From positions 1-25,470 of the IMG/VR virus record IMGVR_UViG_3300032053_000467: a stretch of DNA of 25,470 bases; one strand, written 5' to 3'. Positions 15,972 to 23,730 of this stretch are shown here, one piece after another. Every line of letters starts with the position of its first letter. Positions within the stretch are counted from its first letter, which is position 1. The notes under the pieces are model-generated. The model had not been told where the DNA came from. It saw only the letters and a program-made list of their open reading frames with translations, and did not search any database. The stretch comes from a virus. Position numbers and translations under genes: made by a program.

Positions 15972-16655
15972 ATGGCACTTGGAGAAATTGGACCTTTTCA
16001 TCCCGCGGAAACTACTTATCAAGATCCTAATGGATATGGTAATGCTCTTCGACTTCGTGCAACTCAAAGTGCGGCTTATCTTACCGCTATGGATTCATTC
16101 TACGAGCAGCTCGATGAAACCATTCGAGAGTTCAACGCTACACTTGTCTTTAAGGAAACAGAACTTGCCCAAGTCAAAGGTCTCACTGAGGAGCAGATAG
16201 GTCTTAGCAAACGTCAGCTTGACATCAGCGAGGAACAGTACAAATCCGATCTCGCTCTTCGGCAGCAAGCTCTCAAGGAGCAAACAGCTTACCAGACGGG
16301 AATGCTTGCAGTTGAGAACAAGAAGGTCAACGCTGCTGCAGGGACAAACTACCTCGGCAGTCAAGCTGCATCCGACAAAGCCTTTGACTTTCTTAAAACA
16401 GCTCAAAAGGCCAACCTGGATGCTGCTGCAGCAAGTCAAGCTGCTATGATGAAGTATCTCATTGGAGGTTCTACCAGGAATGCAACTAGTAGTCCTACCT
16501 ACACTGGGACAACTACTCCTCAAAGTAAAGAGGTCAATTATGCTCTAGCTAGCAATCCTGCTTATGATCCAAGGTATGATTTTAATTATTCTACAGGTAA
16601 ATATGCATCTGATGAACCTACTTATGGTAACATTGATGAATCTATTTGGGTTTAG
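15972..16655 (+). CDS. Putative internal virion protein, coiled coil, 227 aa
   Basis: TAAGGAGGAAC precedes ATG 15972. Residues 25-155 form a nearly unbroken Ala/Gln/Glu-rich helix (LRLRATQSAAYLTAMDSFYE, KRQLDISEEQYKSDLALRQQ, LKTAQKANLDAAAASQAAMM). Residues 165-227 are Ser/Thr/Asn/Tyr-rich and probably extended. T7-like phages place a small helical internal protein (gp14, about 196 residues) before two larger core proteins; here 227, 421 and 1055 residues follow one another in the same order. The homology is not shown; role in DNA ejection is inferred from composition and order. Confidence 0.6.
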   Translation: MALGEIGPFHPAETTYQDPNGYGNALRLRATQSAAYLTAMDSFYEQLDETIREFNATLVFKETELAQVKGLTEEQIGLSKRQLDISEEQYKSDLALRQQALKEQTAYQTGMLAVENKKVNAAAGTNYLGSQAASDKAFDFLKTAQKANLDAAAASQAAMMKYLIGGSTRNATSSPTYTGTTTPQSKEVNYALASNPAYDPRYDFNYSTGKYASDEPTYGNIDESIWV

Positions 16656-16668
16656 GAATTTGAGTATG

Positions 16669-16685
16669 TGTCCAATTTTTGAACA
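16669..16685. promoter_or_regulatory. Palindromic element, copy 4
   Basis: TGTCCAATTTTTGAACA lies in a 49-base gap, 19 bases before ATG 16705. Its arms do not pair at one position (C against A), so conservation across copies fits a DNA-level site better than an RNA hairpin. G/C counts change from 11/15 (16501-16560) to 23/12 (16741-16800). Confidence 0.65.
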
Positions 16686-16704
16686 TTTCAAGAGGAAAAC
16701 TTAG

Positions 16705-17970
16705 ATGCCTGATCAGAATGATATGACTGCGATAGATATTGTCTCGAGGGTAGCTAGTGCTGCAGGAGCAATGCAACGACTGCAGGGAGCTGGACAGGAA
16801 CAAGAAAATGCTCAGATGCGCGGGATGCTCTTGGCGAGGGAGCTGAGCGGACCGAGCGAACAGGATAAGTTTCAATTCGAGCAGGGGAAGTTTGTGGAGC
16901 AGCAGAGAGCAGAACAGGTTAAGTACGCCCTGACTAAGTTCACTGAACTAAGCAAGGAAAGTTCTCCAGCGACGAAGGCTGTGATGATGGGGCATATGGA
17001 GAATATATGGTTTATGATGAGTCCGGTGGAGAGGGCAACCTTAGGGATGGTTTATGCTCATAGTCCGCTGAATCCGATTGAGCAGAAGGCTACCTACTGG
17101 GACAGTACTATGAGGATTCCACAGGTGAATGCTAAGGCGAGTGAAGACCCTTATGCCTACGGGACACAGATATTTAATCTGGATGATTATAATCAGCAAA
17201 GAGCTAATTTTGTCTCTGGAGTGCCTATTCAGAAAAGAAAGATCATCGGAGTTGCTGATGGAGTGTTCGCTGTTCGAGGGGATGACGACAAGGTAAGCAT
17301 TATGCGCTCGGAGGATCTTGCAGGAGAGCAGTTAGGGAAGAAGCATGGGAAGAGTTTTGGGTCAATTCTGGCTAATAATGGTCTTGTCTTTGGGGAAAAG
17401 CAAACTGTTATGGTCGGAGGAGTGCTAAGTGAAGCGGTTAGTGTCTACAATGCTATTGAAGGGAAACCTGTAGGGACAAGGGTTACTCCGACTGCTGGAG
17501 CAGTTGCGACGCTGGATAAGGAACAGCAGGACCTGCAGGATCTGCTTGTCTCTTGGGTGACAAAGGACATTGGAGGAAAGACCCAGGGAAGCAGGGTTTA
17601 TACTGCGGTGCAGAAGATGCTAGATAATGGAGCCTCGATGGAAGAGGCTATAGAATATGTGAAGGAAATCTATCCAGGGAGGAATTTTAGGATTGAGGGA
17701 GCTGGAAAGTTCAGAGGTATTTCAAGCCTACTCCCTTGGAACTGGGGTGACGCTTATGTAGAGGGACCAAAGGAGAGGATTATTTCCTGGCCAGGGATAG
17801 CAATAAAACTGAATGCAAAGAACGGCTCGAAGGTTGGGTACTATGATGCGAGGTCAGGAAAGGTCTACGGTGGAAGTGGAAAGATGATAGCCGATAACTT
17901 GGAAGAACTACAGGCCTATATTGCTACGAGAACTATTGAGGAATTGGACAAAGAAGCGGAGGGTAAGTAA
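16705..17970 (+). CDS. Putative internal virion (ejection) protein, 421 aa
   Basis: AAGAGGAAAAC precedes ATG 16705. Residues 10-75 are a Gln/Glu/Ala-rich helix, probably a coiled coil (VASAAGAMQRLQGAGQEQEN). Residues 95-135 are Met-rich and partly hydrophobic (MGHMENIWFMMSPVERATLG). Residues 170-260 are beta-rich, and the C-terminus returns to helix with a Lys/Glu end. No lysozyme or transglycosylase motif is evident. The gene is joined by TAATG overlap to the 1055-residue gene, in the position of the middle core protein of T7-type ejection machines. The role is inferred from order and size. Confidence 0.6.
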   Translation: MPDQNDMTAIDIVSRVASAAGAMQRLQGAGQEQENAQMRGMLLARELSGPSEQDKFQFEQGKFVEQQRAEQVKYALTKFTELSKESSPATKAVMMGHMENIWFMMSPVERATLGMVYAHSPLNPIEQKATYWDSTMRIPQVNAKASEDPYAYGTQIFNLDDYNQQRANFVSGVPIQKRKIIGVADGVFAVRGDDDKVSIMRSEDLAGEQLGKKHGKSFGSILANNGLVFGEKQTVMVGGVLSEAVSVYNAIEGKPVGTRVTPTAGAVATLDKEQQDLQDLLVSWVTKDIGGKTQGSRVYTAVQKMLDNGASMEEAIEYVKEIYPGRNFRIEGAGKFRGISSLLPWNWGDAYVEGPKERIISWPGIAIKLNAKNGSKVGYYDARSGKVYGGSGKMIADNLEELQAYIATRTIEELDKEAEGK

Positions 17971-20900
17971 TGACTATTGATCTGGCTGGAGCAGGGCTTG
18001 AGGATAGCAAAGGAGCAATGCAACTGGAGGCTTGGAAGAGTCCCTTGGCTGGAAGTGGACTTGAGACCTTGGGGAAGGCACCAAAAGCCAAGGAAGAGAC
18101 TGAATGGGACTATCCGCTGAGGGACTGGGAAGCTGAAGTTGCTGCGAAGTATAATAACACCTACGCGGTGGCGAGGACGCTTGCTGACTTTGTGCCTTAT
18201 GCAGGACTTGCTATCTTTCCTTCTGCTCGAGATGCTTATGAAAGGAAGAGCGCTGGAGGGCAGACACTGGAACTTGTGCTTGAGGCTATGGGTCTGCTGC
18301 CAGCTGTAGTCATTGGTAAGGGTCTCAAGATTGCAGCTGGAGGAGTTGAAAGTGTCTTGGGGCTGGCAGCTAAGCCTGTGTGGAAGATGTTTCCGAAGAA
18401 GTTTCAGCCGATTCCTGATGCAACAGTTATGGCTAATCCTTTCGCTGATGGACTGATGAGTGATGTAATTAGGTACCAACATAAGACTGTAGCTGAGCGA
18501 CTGATGGGAAAGTACTCACTGGAAGCTGATGAAGCTGCTGCGGTGATTGAAGGGAAGACTACGGTCTGGAGACCAGCCGGGAGGTCTGGGGCTTGGACTC
18601 CAGAGAGGACAGAACTGTTGGGGAATCTGTACACGAAGGATAATACTCTCAAGCAAGGAGTCCTTGACGACATTCATACTTGGATTAGGCCAAGGGAATA
18701 TCAGGAACTCACACATTACATCAATCAGGCCAATGGGCTGTTCTACAAGATTACTGCAGGAACTGAGTACAAAAACATTGATGTCCTTCGAGCTGGAGCG
18801 ACTAGGATCTACGGTCCAGCTGGAAAGGACATGAGATTTGATAACATGACTCTGGATGAACTCGGCCAGGTGATGAATGATGTTCTTCAGCATGGAACAG
18901 CCTATCGGAGGACAATGGACATCAGCGGATGGGCCTACCTTCGACCTGATCGCAAGGTCTTTGGTGTCATGGATCTGCCGTGGAATGCTACTAATGGGTT
19001 CTTCAATCCAGTTAAGGGACTCCTCAACACAAAGAAAATCGCTGAGACTCAATACGTTCGTGAGTGGCAGGGAATGCTTGCCGGACGGAAGTTTGAAGGC
19101 AAACCTTTGCTTGAAATGACTACAAATAGCAAAGGCGAAGTGAAGCTTACGGAACACTATTCTCGAAAAGAATTCGACAACGCAGGAAAGCTTGCAACTG
19201 ACATAGATCTTGCTCAACGGTCAGGAAAGCCTATGGCTGAGATCCAGGCACTCATGGATGTTGCTCCTCCGAAGGTTCAAGCCATAGCGAAGACAATGTG
19301 GGACTGGCACGACAAGATGTATGCGGGATATTTTGCTGGTAAGGTTCCACAACTCTTTGAGAAGGCAGGACTGACAACTGAGGGTCGAGCAGCAATTGAA
19401 GGGATTATGTCTCGGCCAGGTGGAGCAGTCGAGGCAGTCAACGGAGCATTGAAGGCTGGGAACAATCTAGACTACAATGGAAAGCTGACTGTAATCAATC
19501 AAAATCTAGAATCACTGAAGTCTCTTGCGAGTGAGGAGAATATCAACTGGTTCACAACCAAGGCAATCAAGGATCTTTCGAAAGATGAATTCAAGGGACT
19601 TGTTGGAAAGCTTAAAGACCTAAAAGCTAACCTTACCCCTCGAACTGACAAGAGTCCTGACGGCTTCACTGGGTATCTTGAGAACTATACTGCTCGAATT
19701 CCGAAGAATGTCCTCAAGCCCTGGACTGCAGAAGGCGGTCTCCCTAGCGGCATGAAGGCCTCCTTTGAGCATCCAGCTCTTGTAGAGGAGTTAGGCTACG
19801 AAGTTAAGACAGATATTCCTAGTATCATTGGAGCAAGAGCTCGAGCACAAGCTAATGCTCTTCATCTATTCCCTTACATTGATGATTACAAAGCCGCTGT
19901 CTCCAAGTATCCTCCAATCCTCAAGGAGTATGCTACACACTGGCTCAATCGACAGTTAGGAATTACGAGTCCTGCGGATCTATCAACTGCTCGATTCCTA
20001 AGTCGCTTCTCCCTCAAGGGTTGGGATGACCGAAGAATCAACAACGTAGCCTCGACGATTACTGACCTGATGTACCTTGGTGGAATTGGGTTCAAACCGT
20101 TCTCTGCGATGAGAAACTACATCCAATACGTCCTCATGACCCCAGCGGAGCTCGGTGGAATCAAGGATATTGTCTGGCTTGCTCCAGGAATCAAGAAGGC
20201 TATGGAACCAGGACACCGAGAGTATCTTCGCTCAATCGGAGCAATCGCTGAGTACACCCCGGACATTACCTTCAACCTCGAGGTCAGCAAGTATGGTCGA
20301 GGCTTCCTAGATAAGACTAGGGACTTCGGCATGTGGATGTTTAAGGCCTCGGACTACCATGTCCGACTTATGACCGGAGGTGCAGCTGTAGCCAAATGGG
20401 ATTACTACTTTGCCCGCCTCGGCAAAGATGGAATCATCCCTAACAACAAACTCGATGCTTTCCGCTCCAAGATCGGATTTGGAATGCGCGAGCCTGTCGT
20501 TCGAAACGAGCTCGACTCTTTTGTCCGCATTGGTACTCCTGAGGCCTACCTCGAAGCCAAGAAGGTCTTCATCAAGGACGTAATCGCTGATTCTCAGTAC
20601 CTCTACGGCAAAGAGGAAAGCCCACTCATCACCTACAAATGGGGGGCTCTGGGTCGGACTACTCTTGTCTTCCAGTCCTGGTGGATGAACTATGCAGACA
20701 CTCTCGGCAAGTGGCTTCTCAGGACTCCTGAGGTCCCTGGTCGTGCAGTCTCGAAAACTAACGAGCGACTCTTTGCCTTCATGCTTTCAAGCGCCCTTGC
20801 CTTTGAGATCATGCAACCCTTGTGGGGCACAAAACGCTCAGCGACTTCAGTCATGACTGGACCCTTACCCTTGAGCCTTAGCATTCCACCTGCCTGGAAG

Positions 20901-21137
20901 CCTGTCTTTGACAGTCTCCGTACTGTCACCGATACAGCAGCCCTCCTTACCCCTTGGGGAGACTTGGAGCAAACCCGGAACCAGATGATCCAACTCATCA
21001 AGGACAGTGCAATCTTTATCCCTGGAGGAATTCAAGCTTACCTAAGTATCCAAGGAGCCAAGAAAGAAGGTTTCCCTGGAGTTCTCAAATCAATCATCGG
21101 TTACAGATCACCAAAGAAAGAGGAGGAAAACAAATGA
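17970..21137 (+). CDS. Large putative ejection protein, 1055 aa
   Basis: The largest gene of the window, coupled to its neighbour by TAATG. Hydrophobic segments lie near residues 95-130 (LELVLEAMGLLPAVVIGKGL, AAGGVESVLGLAAK) and near 930 (LFAFMLSSALAFEIMQPLWG), compatible with insertion into the host envelope. The rest is helical, and the C-terminus is basic. Giant polypeptides at this place in short-tailed phages (T7 gp16 type) leave the capsid with the DNA and form a channel; a tape-measure role is less likely because the coiled-coil length and tail-tube genes are missing. Codons change within the gene: Arg is mainly AGG/AGA to about base 18650, and mainly CGN after about 18780. Confidence 0.6.
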   Translation: MTIDLAGAGLEDSKGAMQLEAWKSPLAGSGLETLGKAPKAKEETEWDYPLRDWEAEVAAKYNNTYAVARTLADFVPYAGLAIFPSARDAYERKSAGGQTLELVLEAMGLLPAVVIGKGLKIAAGGVESVLGLAAKPVWKMFPKKFQPIPDATVMANPFADGLMSDVIRYQHKTVAERLMGKYSLEADEAAAVIEGKTTVWRPAGRSGAWTPERTELLGNLYTKDNTLKQGVLDDIHTWIRPREYQELTHYINQANGLFYKITAGTEYKNIDVLRAGATRIYGPAGKDMRFDNMTLDELGQVMNDVLQHGTAYRRTMDISGWAYLRPDRKVFGVMDLPWNATNGFFNPVKGLLNTKKIAETQYVREWQGMLAGRKFEGKPLLEMTTNSKGEVKLTEHYSRKEFDNAGKLATDIDLAQRSGKPMAEIQALMDVAPPKVQAIAKTMWDWHDKMYAGYFAGKVPQLFEKAGLTTEGRAAIEGIMSRPGGAVEAVNGALKAGNNLDYNGKLTVINQNLESLKSLASEENINWFTTKAIKDLSKDEFKGLVGKLKDLKANLTPRTDKSPDGFTGYLENYTARIPKNVLKPWTAEGGLPSGMKASFEHPALVEELGYEVKTDIPSIIGARARAQANALHLFPYIDDYKAAVSKYPPILKEYATHWLNRQLGITSPADLSTARFLSRFSLKGWDDRRINNVASTITDLMYLGGIGFKPFSAMRNYIQYVLMTPAELGGIKDIVWLAPGIKKAMEPGHREYLRSIGAIAEYTPDITFNLEVSKYGRGFLDKTRDFGMWMFKASDYHVRLMTGGAAVAKWDYYFARLGKDGIIPNNKLDAFRSKIGFGMREPVVRNELDSFVRIGTPEAYLEAKKVFIKDVIADSQYLYGKEESPLITYKWGALGRTTLVFQSWWMNYADTLGKWLLRTPEVPGRAVSKTNERLFAFMLSSALAFEIMQPLWGTKRSATSVMTGPLPLSLSIPPAWKPVFDSLRTVTDTAALLTPWGDLEQTRNQMIQLIKDSAIFIPGGIQAYLSIQGAKKEGFPGVLKSIIGYRSPKKEEENK

Positions 21138-21508
21138 ACGATCAAGTAATCACAGTAATTAAACTTTTCAATGCTGAATCAATCGCCAGTGGTTCTACTT
21201 CTTCTCAACCTGCTGAAGGTATCGACCTTCAACGCTTTGCTCAGAATGGGTTTTTCAGTCTTCAGTACACAATTACTGGAACTGGAACCCTCAAACTTGA
21301 GTACAATCTTAGCCTTGACGGAGCAAATTGGATTGAACCTACCAGTTCCACTGACATCGGTTCAAGTCTAACTGCATCCACAGGCCCAGGTTCCGATGGC
21401 AAAGACATTCTCACCTTCTCCCCTGAGCTCGCGAGATTCCTCAAAATCAAAGCCACTGGCTCTGGAGGTAGTGCTGCAGTGCTCACTCTCTGGATTGCAA
21501 TGCAGTAA
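21134..21508 (+). CDS. Small beta-sandwich virion protein, 124 aa
   Basis: ATG 21134 overlaps the preceding stop (ATGA), with GAGGAGGAAAAC ahead. The protein is all-beta: FSLQYTITGTGTLKLEYNLS, SLDGANWIEP, then DILTFSPELARFLKIKATGS and a final LTLWIAMQ strand. Small phage proteins of this kind, with an SLDGxNW motif, occur among virion genes and are probably neck, decoration or fibre-tip components. There is no catalytic motif. The specific role is unknown. Confidence 0.75.
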   Translation: MNDQVITVIKLFNAESIASGSTSSQPAEGIDLQRFAQNGFFSLQYTITGTGTLKLEYNLSLDGANWIEPTSSTDIGSSLTASTGPGSDGKDILTFSPELARFLKIKATGSGGSAAVLTLWIAMQ

Positions 21509-21509
21509 C

Positions 21510-21526
21510 CGTTCAATTTTCGAACA
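21510..21526. promoter_or_regulatory. Palindromic element, copy 5
   Basis: CGTTCAATTTTCGAACA fills half of a 33-base gap and ends 15 bases before ATG 21542, ahead of the ribosome binding site GGAGGTTGAGG. The coding strand changes from 10 G/20 C (21361-21420) to 21 G/9 C (21541-21600). Confidence 0.65.
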
Positions 21527-21541
21527 CACGGAGGTTGAGGA

Positions 21542-22309
21542 ATGCTTAAGAGCAAACATGGATGGAGTGGGAACTACCGCTGGGGAAGGGACAATCGTTG
21601 GAGCAATGATGCCTGGGACTACAATGCACTCCATAGTACAATCTGGGGACCAACAGTGTTGGGGTTAAGTTTTCTGAATGGAATTGCTTTTGCAAAGATC
21701 CAAGGAGCTACCCTTGCTGCCTACACTGGAACTGCAGGGACAAGTACTCCTTACAAACTAGTCCTTCATGACTCTGCAGGTGTTGCTGCTTCTGGTTTTA
21801 TCGCAAACGCAGATGCTGCGGAAGGATTAGATACTGATCTTGTTACAGTTGGAAACTTTGCTTCTGACAATATTGCTTGGGTCAAAGGAACTGGTTGGTC
21901 TATTGGTAGTGGTGTAGCAACTAAAGGTGCTGGAGCTGGAGTGCTGATTGAACAAGACATCAGCGCTGTAGCTAATACTCTCTACAAGATTGTCTTTGAT
22001 CTGACTCGAACTGCTGGAACTTTTTGGCCTTCCTTTGGTTCTACTACAGCTATAGCAGTACTTGCCGCAAGTGCAACTTATACTTACTATGTTAACTGCG
22101 GTGGAACTGATAGTAAAATCACTTTCAATAACGATTCTGCTTTTCGAGGAACTCTTGACAATGTAGTAGTCCAACAGGTTCTTCATGTTGGTGCTACAGG
22201 AAATCACATCGTCAGCGCAAAAGCTGGTTCAACGAGAAATTGGACCTCAATCGGGACAGGGTTTAACTACAATTCCTCAGCTTATCGAGCTGAGATTCGA
22301 AGGGCATAA
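21542..22309 (+). CDS. Tail fibre / carbohydrate-binding-like protein, 255 aa
   Basis: ATG 21542 follows GGAGGTTGAGG. Residues 1-36 hold six Trp with Arg, Asn and Asp (GWSGNYRWGRDNRWSNDAWD), an unusual aromatic head that might be the virion attachment part. Residues 105-215 have the look of a jelly-roll carbohydrate-binding module: GWSIGSGVATKGAGAG, LIEQDISAVANTLYKIVFDL, then YTYYVNCGGTDSKITF and a closing RGTLDNVVVQQV strand. Such modules are frequent in phage fibres. A role in contact with host surface sugars is inferred. The C-terminus is short and basic. Confidence 0.65.
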   Translation: MLKSKHGWSGNYRWGRDNRWSNDAWDYNALHSTIWGPTVLGLSFLNGIAFAKIQGATLAAYTGTAGTSTPYKLVLHDSAGVAASGFIANADAAEGLDTDLVTVGNFASDNIAWVKGTGWSIGSGVATKGAGAGVLIEQDISAVANTLYKIVFDLTRTAGTFWPSFGSTTAIAVLAASATYTYYVNCGGTDSKITFNNDSAFRGTLDNVVVQQVLHVGATGNHIVSAKAGSTRNWTSIGTGFNYNSSAYRAEIRRA

Positions 22310-22326
22310 ACTGGAGATCGAATCTA

Positions 22327-22692
22327 ATGACTACTGAACAGGAACAGGAATTATGCACTCGACAATGTAGATATCACGAGGAGATTATGGCAAGAGTAAA
22401 CGGTTCTATAGCAAAGTCAAGTATTAAATGGATTGCTACAATTTTTGCTATTCCTGTCCTTTTTGCAATCCTCGTCACCTATGCCTTTGTGACTAGTGCA
22501 GACTATCGGTATGGTTCAATAGTAACTGCGACTCAGAATCAGACCAATATTAGACTACTAGACGAAAGGACTCTAAACCTGAAGGGTGAAATTGTCAGCC
22601 TTCAACTCTCTATAGCAGGTGATATTTTAGGGATAAAAAATGACCTAAAGGAAATTACCAAAGAACTCAGGAATAATCGTAAAAAGGAGTAG
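22327..22692 (+). CDS. One-TM lysis-cassette protein (holin or inner spanin candidate), 121 aa
   Basis: TGGAG precedes ATG 22327. A single transmembrane helix covers residues 34-55 (KWIATIFAIPVLFAILVTYAFV), with a charged N-terminus holding Cys10, Cys14 and His17. After the helix, residues 75-121 form a probable coiled coil with a basic end. The gene stands directly before the lysozyme, so it is probably part of lysis: an inner spanin, a holin or a holin regulator. The long soluble C-terminal helix fits an inner spanin, but no outer spanin was found, so this stays open. Confidence 0.6.
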   Translation: MTTEQEQELCTRQCRYHEEIMARVNGSIAKSSIKWIATIFAIPVLFAILVTYAFVTSADYRYGSIVTATQNQTNIRLLDERTLNLKGEIVSLQLSIAGDILGIKNDLKEITKELRNNRKKE

Positions 22693-22695
22693 CAA

Positions 22696-23109
22696 ATGGA
22701 ATTGCTGATTAAATCTATCAAACGAAATGAAGGATTCAGAGATCGTGTTTATCTGGATAGTGAAAACAAACTAACCTGTGGATGGGGACATTACTTATGG
22801 GTTGGATCAAAAGTACCTTTGGTTGCCTGCGAAGAGTTTTTCAAGCAGGATCTTGCGGATGCAGTGAGCTCTTTTCGGACGATACAGTCGTATTTGAGAA
22901 GACAATTGAATCCTGCCAGAGCGAGAATAATCACCGAGATGATCTTCAATATGAATCTTGCCAAGGTGCTCAAGTTCCAAAAGATGTGGATGGCAATAGA
23001 GTTACGAGACTTTGACACAGCAGCAAAGGAAATGCTCAACTCAAAGTGGGCTGAGCAAACCAAAGGGCGAGCTATTGAGCTTGCTGAAATTATGAGAAAG
23101 GGGGAATAA
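22696..23109 (+). CDS. Endolysin, T4-type lysozyme (glycoside hydrolase family 24)
   Basis: It cuts the peptidoglycan glycan strand at the end of infection. The catalytic triad has the exact T4 spacing: Glu12, Asp21 and Thr27 in the stretch NEGFRDRVYLDSENKLTCGWGH (T4: Glu11, Asp20, Thr26). The C-terminal lobe shows ARARIITEMIFNMNLAKVLKF, matching the helix pattern of the family. At 137 residues it is shorter than T4 lysozyme (164). There is no signal peptide or SAR-type anchor, so release to the wall depends on a holin, which the next gene probably supplies. AAGGAG lies 7 bases before ATG 22696. Confidence 0.92.
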   Translation: MELLIKSIKRNEGFRDRVYLDSENKLTCGWGHYLWVGSKVPLVACEEFFKQDLADAVSSFRTIQSYLRRQLNPARARIITEMIFNMNLAKVLKFQKMWMAIELRDFDTAAKEMLNSKWAEQTKGRAIELAEIMRKGE

Positions 23110-23112
23110 ATT

Positions 23113-23673
23113 ATGGACTGGAAAGATATAGCTGGAACAGTAGCAAAGGCAGCTCCCTTGCTTGGCGGTGCCCTTGGTGGGCCTGTCGGCGTTGGTATCG
23201 GAGGGTTGGTTGCTTTGATTAGTTCAGCGTTTGGTTTGACCCCAGCTGAAACAACCCCGGAGAAGATCAGTCAGTTGCTCGCCACTGATCCGGAAGCTAC
23301 GATTAAGATAGCTGAGCTCGAAGCAAACAATAAGATTGAACTCCAGAAGTTCGTTTTGATGCAGAGTTGTCTGGCACTGCAAGAGAAACAAGCTGAGTTA
23401 GCAGATACGGACAGTGCAAGGAAGAGAGAAACTGCGGTAGTACAGGCCACAGGCAAGCTGGATATTAATTTATATCTTCTGGCCTGGACTATCGTGCTAG
23501 GTTTTTTCGGTCTTACCGCTTTGCTTATGTATGTCAAACTGCCTATGGGTCAGACTGAGGTAATCTTTATGTTATTCGGTGGTCTTGTTTCGGGGTTCAG
23601 CACAGTGCTGGGATACTTTTTTGGATCCAGTCGGGGCAGTCTCATAAAGAGTCAACTACTCGCGACGAAGTAA
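23113..23673 (+). CDS. Three-TM holin family protein, 186 aa
   Basis: ATG 23113 is 3 bases after the lysozyme stop with GGGGG ahead. Residues 12-41 are a Gly-rich hydrophobic segment (LLGGALGGPVGVGIGGLVAL), followed by a charged helical middle (residues 46-115, ELEANNKIELQKF) and two clear membrane helices at 119-141 and 149-171. This arrangement matches the GTA/phage three-TM holin family. It would form pores in the inner membrane that let the lysozyme reach the wall. The Ser/Lys-rich C-terminus is cytoplasmic or periplasmic depending on topology. It is the last plus-strand gene before the convergent hairpin. Confidence 0.82.
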   Translation: MDWKDIAGTVAKAAPLLGGALGGPVGVGIGGLVALISSAFGLTPAETTPEKISQLLATDPEATIKIAELEANNKIELQKFVLMQSCLALQEKQAELADTDSARKRETAVVQATGKLDINLYLLAWTIVLGFFGLTALLMYVKLPMGQTEVIFMLFGGLVSGFSTVLGYFFGSSRGSLIKSQLLATK

Positions 23674-23676
23674 AAC

Positions 23677-23727
23677 ACTACTAGTCCGAGCCAAAAAGCG
23701 AGAGGCAACGCGACTCGGACAAGTAGT
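23677..23727. terminator. Bidirectional terminator candidate between convergent genes
   Basis: ACTACT-A-GTCCGAG pairs with CTCGGAC-A-AGTAGT, 13 base pairs with one A/A mismatch, around a 23-base loop that itself can pair GCG with CGC. It lies 3 bases after the holin stop and 3 bases before the end of the minus-strand gene. Read on the minus strand, GTGTTTTA follows the stem, a weak T-run; on the plus strand TTACTCA follows. It probably stops both convergent transcripts. Confidence 0.75.
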
Positions 23728-23730
23728 TAC

